A stretch of 64,000 nt of DNA from Alphaproteobacteria bacterium. GTDB lineage: Bacteria; Pseudomonadota; Alphaproteobacteria; Micropepsales; Micropepsaceae. The DNA lies in assembly GCA_020852655.1 (NCBI GenBank), contig JADZAI010000074.1:1-64000 (forward strand). Direction: 5' to 3'. Positions 1 to 8,059 of this stretch are shown here, piece by piece. The notes under the pieces are model-generated. The model saw only the letters and a program-made list of their open reading frames with translations, searched no databases and was not told the DNA's origin. The translations under genes and the position numbers were made by a program. Positions within the stretch are counted from its first letter, which is position 1, and each line of letters begins with the position of its first letter.

Positions 1-111
1 GCCGCGCGGACCGTCGAAACGCTCTGGAACGCCATCGCCGACGCCATTCCCCTCTTCACCCCAACCGAATGCGCAAACTACTTCAGCGCTGCCGGATATG
101 ACCGCGATTAA
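1..111 (+). CDS. IS630-family transposase, C-terminal 36 residues (5' end outside window)
   Basis: Reading frame 1 is open from the first base and ends with TAA at 109-111. It encodes a tail beginning AARTVETLWNAIAD and ending in CANYFSAAGYDRD. This resembles the extreme C-terminus of IS630-type DDE transposases (LWN...FTPxECxNYFxxAGY), the part after the catalytic core, so no catalytic residue is visible. The enzyme would cut and join the element ends at TA targets. Family assignment rests on this short tail plus the adjacent terminal sequence and is therefore moderate. Whether the full gene is intact cannot be seen. Confidence 0.65.
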   Translation, partial: AARTVETLWNAIADAIPLFTPTECANYFSAAGYDRD

Positions 112-126
112 AATGAATCCGCTCTA
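1..126 (+). mobile_element. Right end of an IS630-family insertion sequence
   Basis: The window opens inside a transposase reading frame that ends at 111. It is followed at once by a short AT-richer end (ATGAATCCGCTCTA) that stops at a TA dinucleotide at 125-126. IS630/Tc1-type elements insert at TA and carry transposase close to the right terminal repeat, which fits. The left end lies outside the window, so neither the terminal repeat pair nor element completeness can be checked. Confidence 0.6.
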
Positions 127-324
127 GCAGTCCTTTGCTGCATTTGTTTGTCAAAAAGCCAGAAATGGGCCGCTGAGAAGCATTTATAGAAGGATTTTTG
201 CTGTATATACTGAGATCTTATTCGACCTGTATTTATCTGTGAAACAGGAACTTGTCTTTGGGCTCGGGAACATTCCCACCGCGAACACTGTTTGACCGGG
301 CAAGCTTGCGGACCCGGAGGTCAC

Positions 325-795
325 ATGCCGTACCCAACGAACACCCACCACGCCAAGAGCCACTATCGCGCGTTCGCCACCATGATGGCGGCAGGAACGG
401 CCATCATGTTCATCGTCATGTACGAAATGGTCGATGGCTGGAATGACTTCAGGCTGAACCTCAATATGTTCTACATGGCGCTGAGCATGGCAGCCCCAAT
501 GGCGATTCTGGAGTTGGCGCTGATGCGGCACATGTATCCTGATCGCCGCTTGAACACGCTCATCTATGTCGCGTCATGTTTGGTGCTTGTCGGCAGCTTC
601 ATCGCGGTGCGCCATCAAGCAGCGATCGGCGACCGGCAGTTCCTGGTGTCGATGATCCCGCACCATTCGGGCGCGATCTTGATGTGTCGCGAGGCACAGA
701 TATCGGACCCCGAAATACAGAACCTTTGCGAACGCATCATCCGGTCCCAGCAGGACGAGATCGACCAGATGAACCGCATTCTGGAACGCCTGTGA
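325..795 (+). CDS. DUF305 membrane protein
   Basis: The 156-residue protein has three hydrophobic segments, near residues 19-40, 49-68 and 81-99. A C-terminal DUF305 region follows, with the typical MIPHHSGAI motif (about residues 110-118) and a helical EIxxLCERIIRSQQDEIDQM tract. DUF305 domains form ferritin-like helical bundles and often sit near copper or other metal-handling genes; the exact reaction is unknown. The start at 325 is chosen because GGAGG lies four bases upstream; an in-frame ATG 33 bases earlier lacks such a site. The gene lies 0.2 kb from an IS end, a common setting for mobile metal-resistance genes, but no copper oxidase or efflux gene is next to it here. Confidence 0.8.
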   Translation: MPYPTNTHHAKSHYRAFATMMAAGTAIMFIVMYEMVDGWNDFRLNLNMFYMALSMAAPMAILELALMRHMYPDRRLNTLIYVASCLVLVGSFIAVRHQAAIGDRQFLVSMIPHHSGAILMCREAQISDPEIQNLCERIIRSQQDEIDQMNRILERL

Positions 796-874
796 GGCGC
801 CCGTACAGGCATTGCCATACGACATCCTCGGGGACGGAGAGGATGGGGTCTGGACGCGCGCGCTTGCGTGCGTC

Positions 875-1684
875 TCAGTCGGCGTGGCCGAGGCTGGGGT
901 CCCGGAAGCCCATCAGGGTGAGGAGGTCTTCCGAGCCGTGGCGGACGACTTCGGGCTTGGTCTGCATGAACCAGTTCTCGGCCGGCATGTACAAAGGCTT
1001 CTGGTAGAAGCCGAAGATCGCGGCGCGCACGACATCGTCGGTGACGTTGTCGCCGGTCTGGTGCCACAGCCGGCTTTCGAAGACGATCAACGAGCCGGCG
1101 GGCGCCTCGACCGAGATCATTTCCGGGATGGCGTCGTCCGCCCGCGGCAAGCGGTTCATCCTGTGGCTCTTCGGGACGATCCGCGTGCCGCCATTCGCCT
1201 TGGTGAAGTCGTCGATGCACCAGCCGAAATTGATACCGAGCGGCCCCTGCGACGGCCACGGCTCGGGCGCCCAGATCTGATCGGCGTGCAGCACGCAGGC
1301 CCGGGCCCCGGGGTAATTGATGTTGCCCGAGAGCGTCGAGATCCGGGCCGGCCAGCCGATGACTTCGCGGATATAGTCGAGCACGACCGGATGCACCGCG
1401 AGGTCCTCGAACAGCGGATCCTTGCTGATCAGATTCCAGACGCGCACGTTGGGCGATTTCTGCGCATCGAATGGATGCGGTACGTGGCGGCGTGACTTCT
1501 GATCCCAGGCGATCTCGCGATACAGCGCCTCGCGCGTGCGTTCGAGCGTGTCTCCGGTCAGCACATCCGGCACGATGGTGAAGCCGTGCTCACGGATGTT
1601 TGCGAGGCCCTGTTCCAGGTCGCGCGTGGGCGCCGGTACGTCCGGACCCGTCCCGCGGGTTGGCCGTTCCATTGCGATCGTCAT
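875..1684 (-). CDS. Phytanoyl-CoA dioxygenase (PhyH) family Fe(II)/2-oxoglutarate oxygenase
   Basis: This 269-residue protein has the PhyH double-stranded beta-helix pattern. A facial-triad H-x-D sits at about residues 133-135 (LHADQ), the distal histidine near 208 (RLWHQTGDN), and the 2-oxoglutarate-binding arginine near 220 (VVRAAIF). Members hydroxylate acyl chains, amino acids or other small molecules using 2-oxoglutarate and oxygen. The start is supported by GGAGGAAG seven bases upstream. It lies 151 bases downstream of the NAD-synthase-like gene on the same strand, so it may be the last gene of that cassette and act as a tailoring hydroxylase, but it could also have its own promoter. 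The substrate cannot be told from sequence. Confidence 0.85.
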   Translation of the reverse strand: MTIAMERPTRGTGPDVPAPTRDLEQGLANIREHGFTIVPDVLTGDTLERTREALYREIAWDQKSRRHVPHPFDAQKSPNVRVWNLISKDPLFEDLAVHPVVLDYIREVIGWPARISTLSGNINYPGARACVLHADQIWAPEPWPSQGPLGINFGWCIDDFTKANGGTRIVPKSHRMNRLPRADDAIPEMISVEAPAGSLIVFESRLWHQTGDNVTDDVVRAAIFGFYQKPLYMPAENWFMQTKPEVVRHGSEDLLTLMGFRDPSLGHAD

Positions 1685-1835
1685 CGTAGCTTCCTCCGGC
1701 GTATTGTTCTGTCGCCAATTGGTTCCAGATTTCGCCGGCCGCCGCCAGAGGGCGAGAGAGGACGCGAGCCCGCGTTGCAGACTGCTCCCGACAGCGCGCC
1801 CGCCAAGTGATGCCGGATCGCGGCAGTCGCGGACG

Positions 1836-2834
1836 CTATCCCAGCAGCACGGGTGCGGCGTGGAGATAAGCCGTCGCCTTCCGCTTGGCTTGGATATCGT
1901 CCCACACGGCGCGCACCTCGTCCGGCGTCAGGCCGGCTTCCGGCGCGACCTCCTCCGCCGGCACACCGTTCTTCAGCGCGAAGAGGCAGAGATCCATCAC
2001 CTGATACGGCGCGGAGAAGTAGAACTCCTCCTGGCTCTGCGGCAGCGACCAGGTGTCGGTCGTCGGCGGGCGGCGGCGGATTTCTTCCGGCAGGCCGAAA
2101 TGCTCCGCGAGCTGATAGACCTGCGACTTGTAGAGATGCGCGATCGGCTTCACGTCGGCCGCGCCGTCGCCGTTCTTCACGAAGAAGCCCTGGTCGTATT
2201 CGAGCAGATTCGGCGTGCCTGCGACGGCATAGCCGAGGCGGTCGGCGTGAAAATACTCGATCTGCTTTCGCGTGCGCTGCTTCATGTTCGCCGCCGCGAT
2301 CACGCCGCGATAGACGTCGGCGGTCATGCGATGACGGGTCTGCACGCCGGCCGGGTTCTGCACGACGAGATACGACACCGCCATGCCCGGCGCGCCGAGA
2401 TCCTGCGGTAGCACGATCTTGCAGCCCCAGCCGACGCCGAACGCGGGCACCACACGGCGGATGAAATCGTCGCGGCGGCGATAGCAGCCGGCGGCATCGA
2501 GCGACGGTCCGATGTCCTCGATCACCGTCTCGATGCCCAGCGCACCCGCCAGCAACTGGCCGAGGCGCAAGCTCTCCGGATCGGAGTCGCGCTCCGGCAT
2601 CAGCACGCCGAGCACGCGCGACGCGCCGAGCGCCGCAACGGCCAGCGCAGCTGTGACCGAACTGTCGATGCCACCGGAGAGGCCGAGCACGATGCCGCGG
2701 CGCTTTTGCTGGCCTGCGACGATGTCTTTCAGCCTGGCCGCGACGCGCGCGACTTCGGCGCCGGCATCGAGTTGCAGGCGCGCGAGGTTCGGGGCGCGCC
2801 GGACGGGGCGCTCGAGCTTTACGGCCTGGCTCAT
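1836..2834 (-). CDS. NAD(+) synthase-like ATP-dependent amidating enzyme
   Basis: The 332-residue protein carries the N-type ATP-pyrophosphatase loop SGGIDSS at about residues 53-59 and the NadE-like blocks GTPNLLE, KNGDGAADVKPI and LYKSQV. NAD synthases adenylate the carboxylate of deamido-NAD and replace AMP with ammonia. The N-terminal glutaminase (CN-hydrolase) domain of the long bacterial form is absent. The late region reads TTDTWSLPQSQEEFYF rather than the usual short DE-containing stretch. The ATG overlaps the stop of the upstream ligase gene by four bases, so the two are co-translated. Given its neighbours (amidotransferase, ACP, ligase) it may amidate a different carboxylate than deamido-NAD. 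An ordinary housekeeping role cannot be excluded. Confidence 0.8.
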   Translation of the reverse strand: MSQAVKLERPVRRAPNLARLQLDAGAEVARVAARLKDIVAGQQKRRGIVLGLSGGIDSSVTAALAVAALGASRVLGVLMPERDSDPESLRLGQLLAGALGIETVIEDIGPSLDAAGCYRRRDDFIRRVVPAFGVGWGCKIVLPQDLGAPGMAVSYLVVQNPAGVQTRHRMTADVYRGVIAAANMKQRTRKQIEYFHADRLGYAVAGTPNLLEYDQGFFVKNGDGAADVKPIAHLYKSQVYQLAEHFGLPEEIRRRPPTTDTWSLPQSQEEFYFSAPYQVMDLCLFALKNGVPAEEVAPEAGLTPDEVRAVWDDIQAKRKATAYLHAAPVLLG

Positions 2835-4384
2835 GCGTCGTCTCCTTCGGCGCCGGCCGCGACGAGGCGGCGGCTCACCTTGCCGGTGTCGGTCTTGGGC
2901 AGCGCCGCACGGAATTCGACGTGCTTCGGCACCATGAAGTCTTCGAGCTGGCTGGCGCAGGCCCTGACGATGTCGCGCGCTTCGAGCTGGACGCCCGGAT
3001 CGATCGCGACGACGGCCTTCAGGGCCAAGCCCAGCACTTCGTCGGGCACGCCGACCACCGCGACCTCGCGGACGCCGGGGATCGTGTAGATGACGTTCTC
3101 GACTTCCTTCGGGCTGACCTTTTCGCCGCGCGTCTTGATGATGTCGTCCTTGCGGCCGACGAAATATAGGAAGCCTTGCTCGTCGCGGCGGAAGAGATCG
3201 CCGGTGTAGAGGATCTTCTCCCACGCGAACGGGCCGGGACGCAGCGCGCGCGCCGTCGCTTCCTCGTTGCGCCAATAGCCTTTCATCACGTGGGGGCCGC
3301 GGATGACGAGTTCGCCCGTTTCGCCGCGCGGCACTTCCTTGCCGTCGTCGCCGACGACGAAGCCCTCGGTGCCGGGTATCGGAATGCCGACCGAGCCGGG
3401 ACGGACGTCGAGCTGATCCGGCGGCAGATAGGTGCAGCGCTTGCACTCGGTGAGGCCGTACATCGAGAACAACTTTGTGCCCGGGAAGAGATCGCGCAGG
3501 CGCTGGATATGCGCCGGCGGCAGCGCGGCGGCAGTGTTCGAGATGTAGCGGAGATGCGGGAAGGCGCCGGGTTCGAGGTCCTTCATCTGAAGGACCAGCG
3601 ATGCCATCGTCGGCACGAGAGGCAGACCGGTGACGCACTCGGCCTTCACGCGGTCGAGGATCGCGCGCGGGAAGGCGAAGGATTTCTCCAGCACCAGGCG
3701 TGCACCGACCTTCGCGGCCATCAGCACCTGGTAGAGACCGTAGTCGAACGACACCGGCAGGACGTTCAGGATAACGTCGTCCGCAGTGTTCTCCAGATAG
3801 GTGGTGATCGACGTCGCCGCCGCCACCACGTTCTGGTGCGTCATCATCACGCCCTTCGGGAAGCCGGTCGACCCGGAGGTATAGACCAGCATCGCGAGGT
3901 CGATCTCGATCCCTGCGAAGGGCAGGGGCACTTCCGGCGGCGTCTCGATGCAGGCCTCGAACGGCGACGGCGCGCGCAGCTCCTCCTTCGGTGCGCCGCC
4001 GGCGACCAGCGTGAACGCGACGCTTTCGTTCTCGTGCAGCGCGTCGGCCGCGACGCCCGAGACGCGCGCCTGGGTGATGAGCGCGCGCGCTTCGGAATTG
4101 TTGAGGATGAAGGCAAGCTTCTGCGCCTTCGTCGTCGGGTTCACGGGGCAGAACACGCCGCCGGCCTTCAGCACGCCGAAGATGCCGACGACCGTCTCCC
4201 AGGCATTGTCCATGAACAGGATGACGCGGTCGCCGCGCATCAGGCCGCGGGCGCGCAGTGCGCCGGCCAGGTTGTCGGACAGCCTATCCAGATCGGCGAA
4301 CGTGAAGTGCCGGCCGCCGGCTGTGAGGCCGACTTTCTGCGGCGCGCGGAGGGCGCTCTCGCGGATGAACTGTTCGACGCGCAT
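2831..4384 (-). CDS. AMP-forming acyl-CoA/acyl-ACP ligase
   Basis: The 517-residue adenylate-forming enzyme shows the phosphate-binding motif YTSGSTGFPKG (about residues 169-178), the YGLTEC motif, TGDLFRRDEQG, GRKDDIIKTRGEKVSP and the C-terminal catalytic lysine motif LPKTDTGKVSRR. It activates a carboxylic acid with ATP and passes it to a thiol. The nearest analogues are the ligases in exosortase-A/polysaccharide clusters that load a dedicated carrier protein. The carrier-protein gene ends only four bases upstream, which suggests that protein is the acceptor. The ATG was chosen because residues MRVEQFIRES begin the family's normal N-terminus; the longer frame merely overlaps the ACP gene. 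Confidence 0.88.
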   Translation of the reverse strand: MRVEQFIRESALRAPQKVGLTAGGRHFTFADLDRLSDNLAGALRARGLMRGDRVILFMDNAWETVVGIFGVLKAGGVFCPVNPTTKAQKLAFILNNSEARALITQARVSGVAADALHENESVAFTLVAGGAPKEELRAPSPFEACIETPPEVPLPFAGIEIDLAMLVYTSGSTGFPKGVMMTHQNVVAAATSITTYLENTADDVILNVLPVSFDYGLYQVLMAAKVGARLVLEKSFAFPRAILDRVKAECVTGLPLVPTMASLVLQMKDLEPGAFPHLRYISNTAAALPPAHIQRLRDLFPGTKLFSMYGLTECKRCTYLPPDQLDVRPGSVGIPIPGTEGFVVGDDGKEVPRGETGELVIRGPHVMKGYWRNEEATARALRPGPFAWEKILYTGDLFRRDEQGFLYFVGRKDDIIKTRGEKVSPKEVENVIYTIPGVREVAVVGVPDEVLGLALKAVVAIDPGVQLEARDIVRACASQLEDFMVPKHVEFRAALPKTDTGKVSRRLVAAGAEGDDA

Positions 4385-4388
4385 GGGC

Positions 4389-4658
4389 TTAGGCCGCCTC
4401 GAGCGGACGCGCAGCCTTGCGATCGACGAAGCCGACGATCGCGGCGACGGAGCCGAGATTCTCGGGCACGATCTCGGCGTCGGTGATCTGGAGGCCGAAC
4501 TTCTCCTCAAGGAAGCTGACGAGCTCGAGGACGCCCGTCGAGTCTATGAGGCCTTCGTCGATCAGCGACGCGTGCGCGTCGATCGCCGACGCGTCGTCGC
4601 CATAGATGAAGTTCTCGCTGATGAACGCACGGAGCGTGATTTCAGTCGGGGACGGCAT
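4389..4658 (-). CDS. Acyl carrier protein (phosphopantetheine-binding)
   Basis: The 89-residue acidic protein has the 4'-phosphopantetheine attachment motif DSTGVLELV, with the serine at about residue 40. It is followed by FLEEKFGLQITDAEI, which matches helix III of carrier proteins. It would hold an acyl or aminoacyl thioester made by the ligase encoded next. The ATG at 4658 has GGAG six bases upstream; an in-frame GTG 12 bases earlier is the alternative start and would touch the stop of the asparagine-synthase-like gene. It is not the housekeeping ACP by context: no fab genes are near and the usual DSLDTVELVM sequence is absent. Confidence 0.88.
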   Translation of the reverse strand: MPSPTEITLRAFISENFIYGDDASAIDAHASLIDEGLIDSTGVLELVSFLEEKFGLQITDAEIVPENLGSVAAIVGFVDRKAARPLEAA

Positions 4659-4670
4659 ATTGCACTCCAC

Positions 4671-6632
4671 TCAGGACAAGGCTGCGACGGCCAGCGGCGC
4701 TGGCTTGGGGGAAGTTTGCGATGCGGCGAGGTAGCGGCGGCGCCACAATTCCGTAGTTGCCACGCCGGCAAGGGCCGTGACGTCCGAAAAGCCGAGCGAC
4801 GGCGTGCGCGCCGCCTTCGCAGCGAGCCGTCCGACCGCGACCGGATCGAAGAGGCCGCCGCTTCCGACGCGGCTCGTCTCGAAGAGCTCGGGCGACGCGT
4901 CGGGGCCGACGAAGACACCGGCATCCGGGGCGCGATAGGGCTGCTTCGGGCGGTCGCCGATCGAGGGCGGCAGAAGATCCTTCGCGACTTCGCGCAGGAT
5001 GTGCTTCTCGCGCAGGCCGTTGAGCTTGAGTTCCGGCGGCAGGCCTGCGGCGAATTCGACGACACGGTGGTCGAGGAACGGGAAGCGCCCTTCGACGGCA
5101 TGCGCCATCGCCATCCGGTCGCCCTGCGAGCAGAGGATATAGCCGGGCAGCAGATGGATCGTTTCGAGATACTGGGCCTGCGACAGCGGATGCCAGTCGG
5201 CGAACTCCGTCGGCAGGCTCTCACGCAGCTCCGCCAGTGCGTCGTAGCCGGCGAGCTCGCGCTTCACGTCGGCGGAGAAGAAAACCTTCGCGCGGGCCGT
5301 GCTGCGGAAGCGGGGCAGGTGCGAATAGAGCGGGTCGGCCAGGTTGTCGGTTTCCGAAGCGAAGAAGGCGCGCAGGAATTGCGGGTTCTGGCTTTGGAGG
5401 CGCGGCAGATAGGGATAGAGGCGCTGGAGCAAAAGCGGGCGCCGTGCCGAGGCCGGCTGGCGCGCGCAGAAGCGGCGGAGCTTTGCCTCCTTGAAGATGT
5501 CGTAGCCGCCGAAGACCTCGTCCGCGCCCTCGCCGGTGAGCACGACCTTGAGGCCAGCCGCGCGGACGCCGCGCGCCAGCAGATACATCGGCACCGGCGC
5601 CGTGCGCAGGAAGGGCTGGCCGGCATGCGCGACGACGTCGGGCAGGGCAGCGGCGATATCGCGCGCCGTGCAGGCGAGCGCGGTGTGCTGCGTGCCGAGC
5701 CGCGCGCTCATCACCTTCTGGAACGGGCTCTCGTCGAATTCGTCGTCCTCGAAGGTGATTGAAAAGGTACGGAGATTCGCGCCGTTTTGGGCGGCAGCCA
5801 GCGCCGTCGTCAGCGAGGAGTCGAGACCGCCGCTGAGATAGGCACCGACCGGAACGTCGGCGCGCAGGCGGATGCGGGTCGCGTCGTCGAGCAGCGCGCG
5901 AAGCTGTTCCACCAGCGCCTCGGGCTGCGCGGGAGACGCGTGCTCGCCCGCCTTCGGGAAGCGCAGCGTCCAATAGGGCCTGACGGAGCGATGGCCGGGC
6001 TTGGCGATCAGCAGGTGGCCGGGCTTCAACTCGCTCACGCCGCGCAGGATCGTGCGTGGGGCCAGCGGCGCCCAGGTCGTGAAGAGCTGGTCGAGGCCGA
6101 CGAGATCGACCTCGGGATCGAGGCCGGGCGCCTGGAGCAGCGCGGGCAGTTCCGAGGCGAAGACGAGCATGCCGTCGCGCTCGGCATAGAACAGCGGCCG
6201 CACGCCCATGCGGTCGCGCGCCAGCATCAGCGTCTGCTGCGTCTCGTCCCACAGCGCGAAGGCGAAGTCGCCGTTCAGCCGCCCCAGCAGCGCCGGCCCC
6301 ATGTGGCGGTAGAGTTGGAGGATGACTTCGGTGTCCGAGGTCGTGCGGAAGGTGAAGCCGCGCGCGATCAGCTCGTTGCGCAGCTCGACATAGTTGAAGA
6401 TCTCGCCGTTGAACGTCAGCCAGATCTTGCCGTCCGCGTCCGACATGGGCTGCGCGCCGCCGGCGAGGTCGACGATGCTGAGGCGTGTGTGCGCGAGGCC
6501 GCAACGCCCCTTTAGCAACGCGCCGTGTCCGTCCGGCCCGCGATGCGCGATGGCGGCGACCATGCGCGCTAGCGTCTGCCGCTTCAGCGGTTCGGGTCCG
6601 GGCAGGTCGAGGAAGCCGGCGATGCCGCACAT
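4671..6632 (-). CDS. Asparagine synthase (glutamine-hydrolysing)-like amidotransferase
   Basis: The 653-residue protein starts with MCGIAGF, so Cys2 can act as the class II glutaminase nucleophile. RGPDG and FNGEIFNY complete the glutaminase half. The synthetase half has the ATP-pyrophosphatase loop SGGLDSS at about residues 267-273 and the GEGADEVFGGY block. Such enzymes take ammonia from glutamine and amidate an adenylated carboxylate. Beside a carrier protein and an acyl ligase, homologues are usually biosynthetic amidotransferases of surface polysaccharide or natural-product clusters rather than free-asparagine enzymes. Its start codon overlaps the stop of the acyltransferase gene (TGATG) and its stop abuts the ACP gene, so the genes form one transcript. 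Confidence 0.88.
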   Translation of the reverse strand: MCGIAGFLDLPGPEPLKRQTLARMVAAIAHRGPDGHGALLKGRCGLAHTRLSIVDLAGGAQPMSDADGKIWLTFNGEIFNYVELRNELIARGFTFRTTSDTEVILQLYRHMGPALLGRLNGDFAFALWDETQQTLMLARDRMGVRPLFYAERDGMLVFASELPALLQAPGLDPEVDLVGLDQLFTTWAPLAPRTILRGVSELKPGHLLIAKPGHRSVRPYWTLRFPKAGEHASPAQPEALVEQLRALLDDATRIRLRADVPVGAYLSGGLDSSLTTALAAAQNGANLRTFSITFEDDEFDESPFQKVMSARLGTQHTALACTARDIAAALPDVVAHAGQPFLRTAPVPMYLLARGVRAAGLKVVLTGEGADEVFGGYDIFKEAKLRRFCARQPASARRPLLLQRLYPYLPRLQSQNPQFLRAFFASETDNLADPLYSHLPRFRSTARAKVFFSADVKRELAGYDALAELRESLPTEFADWHPLSQAQYLETIHLLPGYILCSQGDRMAMAHAVEGRFPFLDHRVVEFAAGLPPELKLNGLREKHILREVAKDLLPPSIGDRPKQPYRAPDAGVFVGPDASPELFETSRVGSGGLFDPVAVGRLAAKAARTPSLGFSDVTALAGVATTELWRRRYLAASQTSPKPAPLAVAALS

Positions 6633-7855
6633 CAGGCGTTTCCTCCCGATGCGCCGAAATCGTCGCTGACGAGCCGGGTCCAGGTCTCGCCGAAGAGTCC
6701 GCCGAGCGCGGTATGGCCATTCTCGAGTGCCGCGGCGAGTTCGGCGTCCTGGGTGCGGAACACCGTCGCGCTGCGATGGCGCATGAGGCATCCCGCGCGG
6801 AAGAAGGCGTCGATCATCGGGCCCTGCGTGCGCCCGCGGACGGCGGTGCAGCCCTGGGCGGCGGCATAGGCGATGAGATCGGCGAGCACGGCTTCGCTGC
6901 TCTTGGGGTGCGAGACGATCTGAAGCGTCTCCGCCGGCATGCCGCGCCGGAAATAAACGAGATAGGTGCCGACCGGCCGGCCGTTCCTGCTGCGCACGAT
7001 GCGGCGATGCAGCGCGCCGTACTTGCGCTTCTCAGCCGCCATCCTCAGCAGCCACAGGCCGGCTTCCGGATCGGGATCGAGCCGGAGGTCGAAATTTTGC
7101 GAGATTTGACCGGCGGCTGCGAGATAGGCGGCATCGTCGACGGTCTCGCCGATCGTCTCGTTCGCGTTCGGCACGAGCTTGGGGCCGAGCGTCCAGCTTA
7201 GCCACTCCACGCCGGCGGCAACCGGCTTCAGGAGGCTGCGGAACCGCTGCGGCAGGCGCGACACGCCGGACGAGACGCCAAACGGCACCCAGCGGATGAT
7301 CTTCAGCCACTCCATGCTGGCCAGCGGCAACTGATGGCCGCCGAGCCGCTCCCACATGGTCTGGGCGGGATGATTGGTCGTGTCGCCGAGCGACACATAT
7401 TGAGGCCCGGAGACGTGAGCGCGCATGAGGCGTGAGGCGGCGAGCGGTCGTTGCTCGGGATCGCGCACCATGAGGGCGCCGGCGATGGTCGCGACAATCG
7501 GCTTGCCGCGGAAGATCAGCCGGAGCGGCAGGACGCCGATGAAACCGTCGAGCGTGCCATCGGCCCGCTCCAGCACGAGCGAGGGCGTCGCGGCGTTGTG
7601 CCAGGGATGCAGAAAATAGACGGCATCGAGATGGTCGATCAGGTCGCGCGGCGGCGCGCTGGCGTCCTTGCGGAAGACCAACTGGAACAGCTCGGCGACG
7701 GCCCCTAGGTCGCGCGCCTCGCAGGGGCGGACGCGGTCAGCAGCGGGCTCCTGGGCGGTGCGGCTGGCCGGGATGCGCGACGGCGCGGCGGCGTCGGGCA
7801 AGGCCGTCGCCGCGAAATCCAGGGCCATGGTCGCGCGCTTGTTCACTCGTCGCAC
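6632..7855 (-). CDS. GNAT-fold N-acyltransferase
   Basis: The 407-residue protein has an N-terminal GNAT-like region (VRPCEARDLGAVAELF, about residues 42-57; later TLDGFIGVLPLRLIF and TIAGALMVRDPEQR, the acyl-CoA-binding strand and loop). A second half (RNGRPVGTYLVYF, LADLIAYAAAQGC) looks like a further acyltransferase repeat. It would move an acyl group, possibly from the carrier protein of the same operon, to an amine. It is the first gene of the operon; its TGA overlaps the asnB-like ATG. The start is uncertain: GTG at 7855 or ATG at 7828, neither with a strong ribosome site. No single subfamily is recognised. Confidence 0.7.
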   Translation of the reverse strand: MRRVNKRATMALDFAATALPDAAAPSRIPASRTAQEPAADRVRPCEARDLGAVAELFQLVFRKDASAPPRDLIDHLDAVYFLHPWHNAATPSLVLERADGTLDGFIGVLPLRLIFRGKPIVATIAGALMVRDPEQRPLAASRLMRAHVSGPQYVSLGDTTNHPAQTMWERLGGHQLPLASMEWLKIIRWVPFGVSSGVSRLPQRFRSLLKPVAAGVEWLSWTLGPKLVPNANETIGETVDDAAYLAAAGQISQNFDLRLDPDPEAGLWLLRMAAEKRKYGALHRRIVRSRNGRPVGTYLVYFRRGMPAETLQIVSHPKSSEAVLADLIAYAAAQGCTAVRGRTQGPMIDAFFRAGCLMRHRSATVFRTQDAELAAALENGHTALGGLFGETWTRLVSDDFGASGGNA

Positions 7856-7921
7856 CGTTCCAAATCGACTGGGCGTAAGACCGGCCGGCTGCCGGGCCTC
7901 TCGCCGCTTCGATCGGAAGCA

Positions 7922-7937
7922 TGCGACCCCTATGCCA
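7922..7937 (-). promoter_or_regulatory. Weak candidate sigma-54 (-24/-12) promoter
   Basis: Read on the minus strand this is TGGCATAGGGGTCGCA. It has the invariant GG and GC separated by ten bases, with two departures from the TGGCAC-N5-TTGCA consensus. It lies about 70 bases upstream of the acyltransferase gene that opens the biosynthetic operon. Chance occurrence is quite possible in GC-rich DNA. Confidence 0.22.
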
Positions 7938-8026
7938 AGGGTGCGCGGGACTCGTTAACGTCTTCGCTAGGAAGTGCCGAAAAATGGCGGTTTCCCGCGC
8001 ATTTTCCGGCGCTTGAGGTTGACCTG

Positions 8027-8052
8027 ATCCGAAACGGCACGCCGTTTCGGAT
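8027..8052. terminator. Perfect 12-bp-arm hairpin after the thiolase-like gene
   Basis: ATCCGAAACGGC and its exact reverse complement are separated by only two bases. The hairpin lies eight bases past the stop of the minus-strand thiolase-like gene, so it would close that transcript. There is no T-run on either side, so it is either an imperfect intrinsic terminator or an mRNA 3'-end stabiliser. Confidence 0.5.
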
Positions 8053-8059
8053 GCCGTCG

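Noticed and set aside
1836-3638. A 600-residue fusion of ligase-frame shadow and NAD-synthase-like protein
   Set aside because: The first half is an out-of-frame shadow of the ligase gene; the true start at 2834 overlaps the ligase stop.
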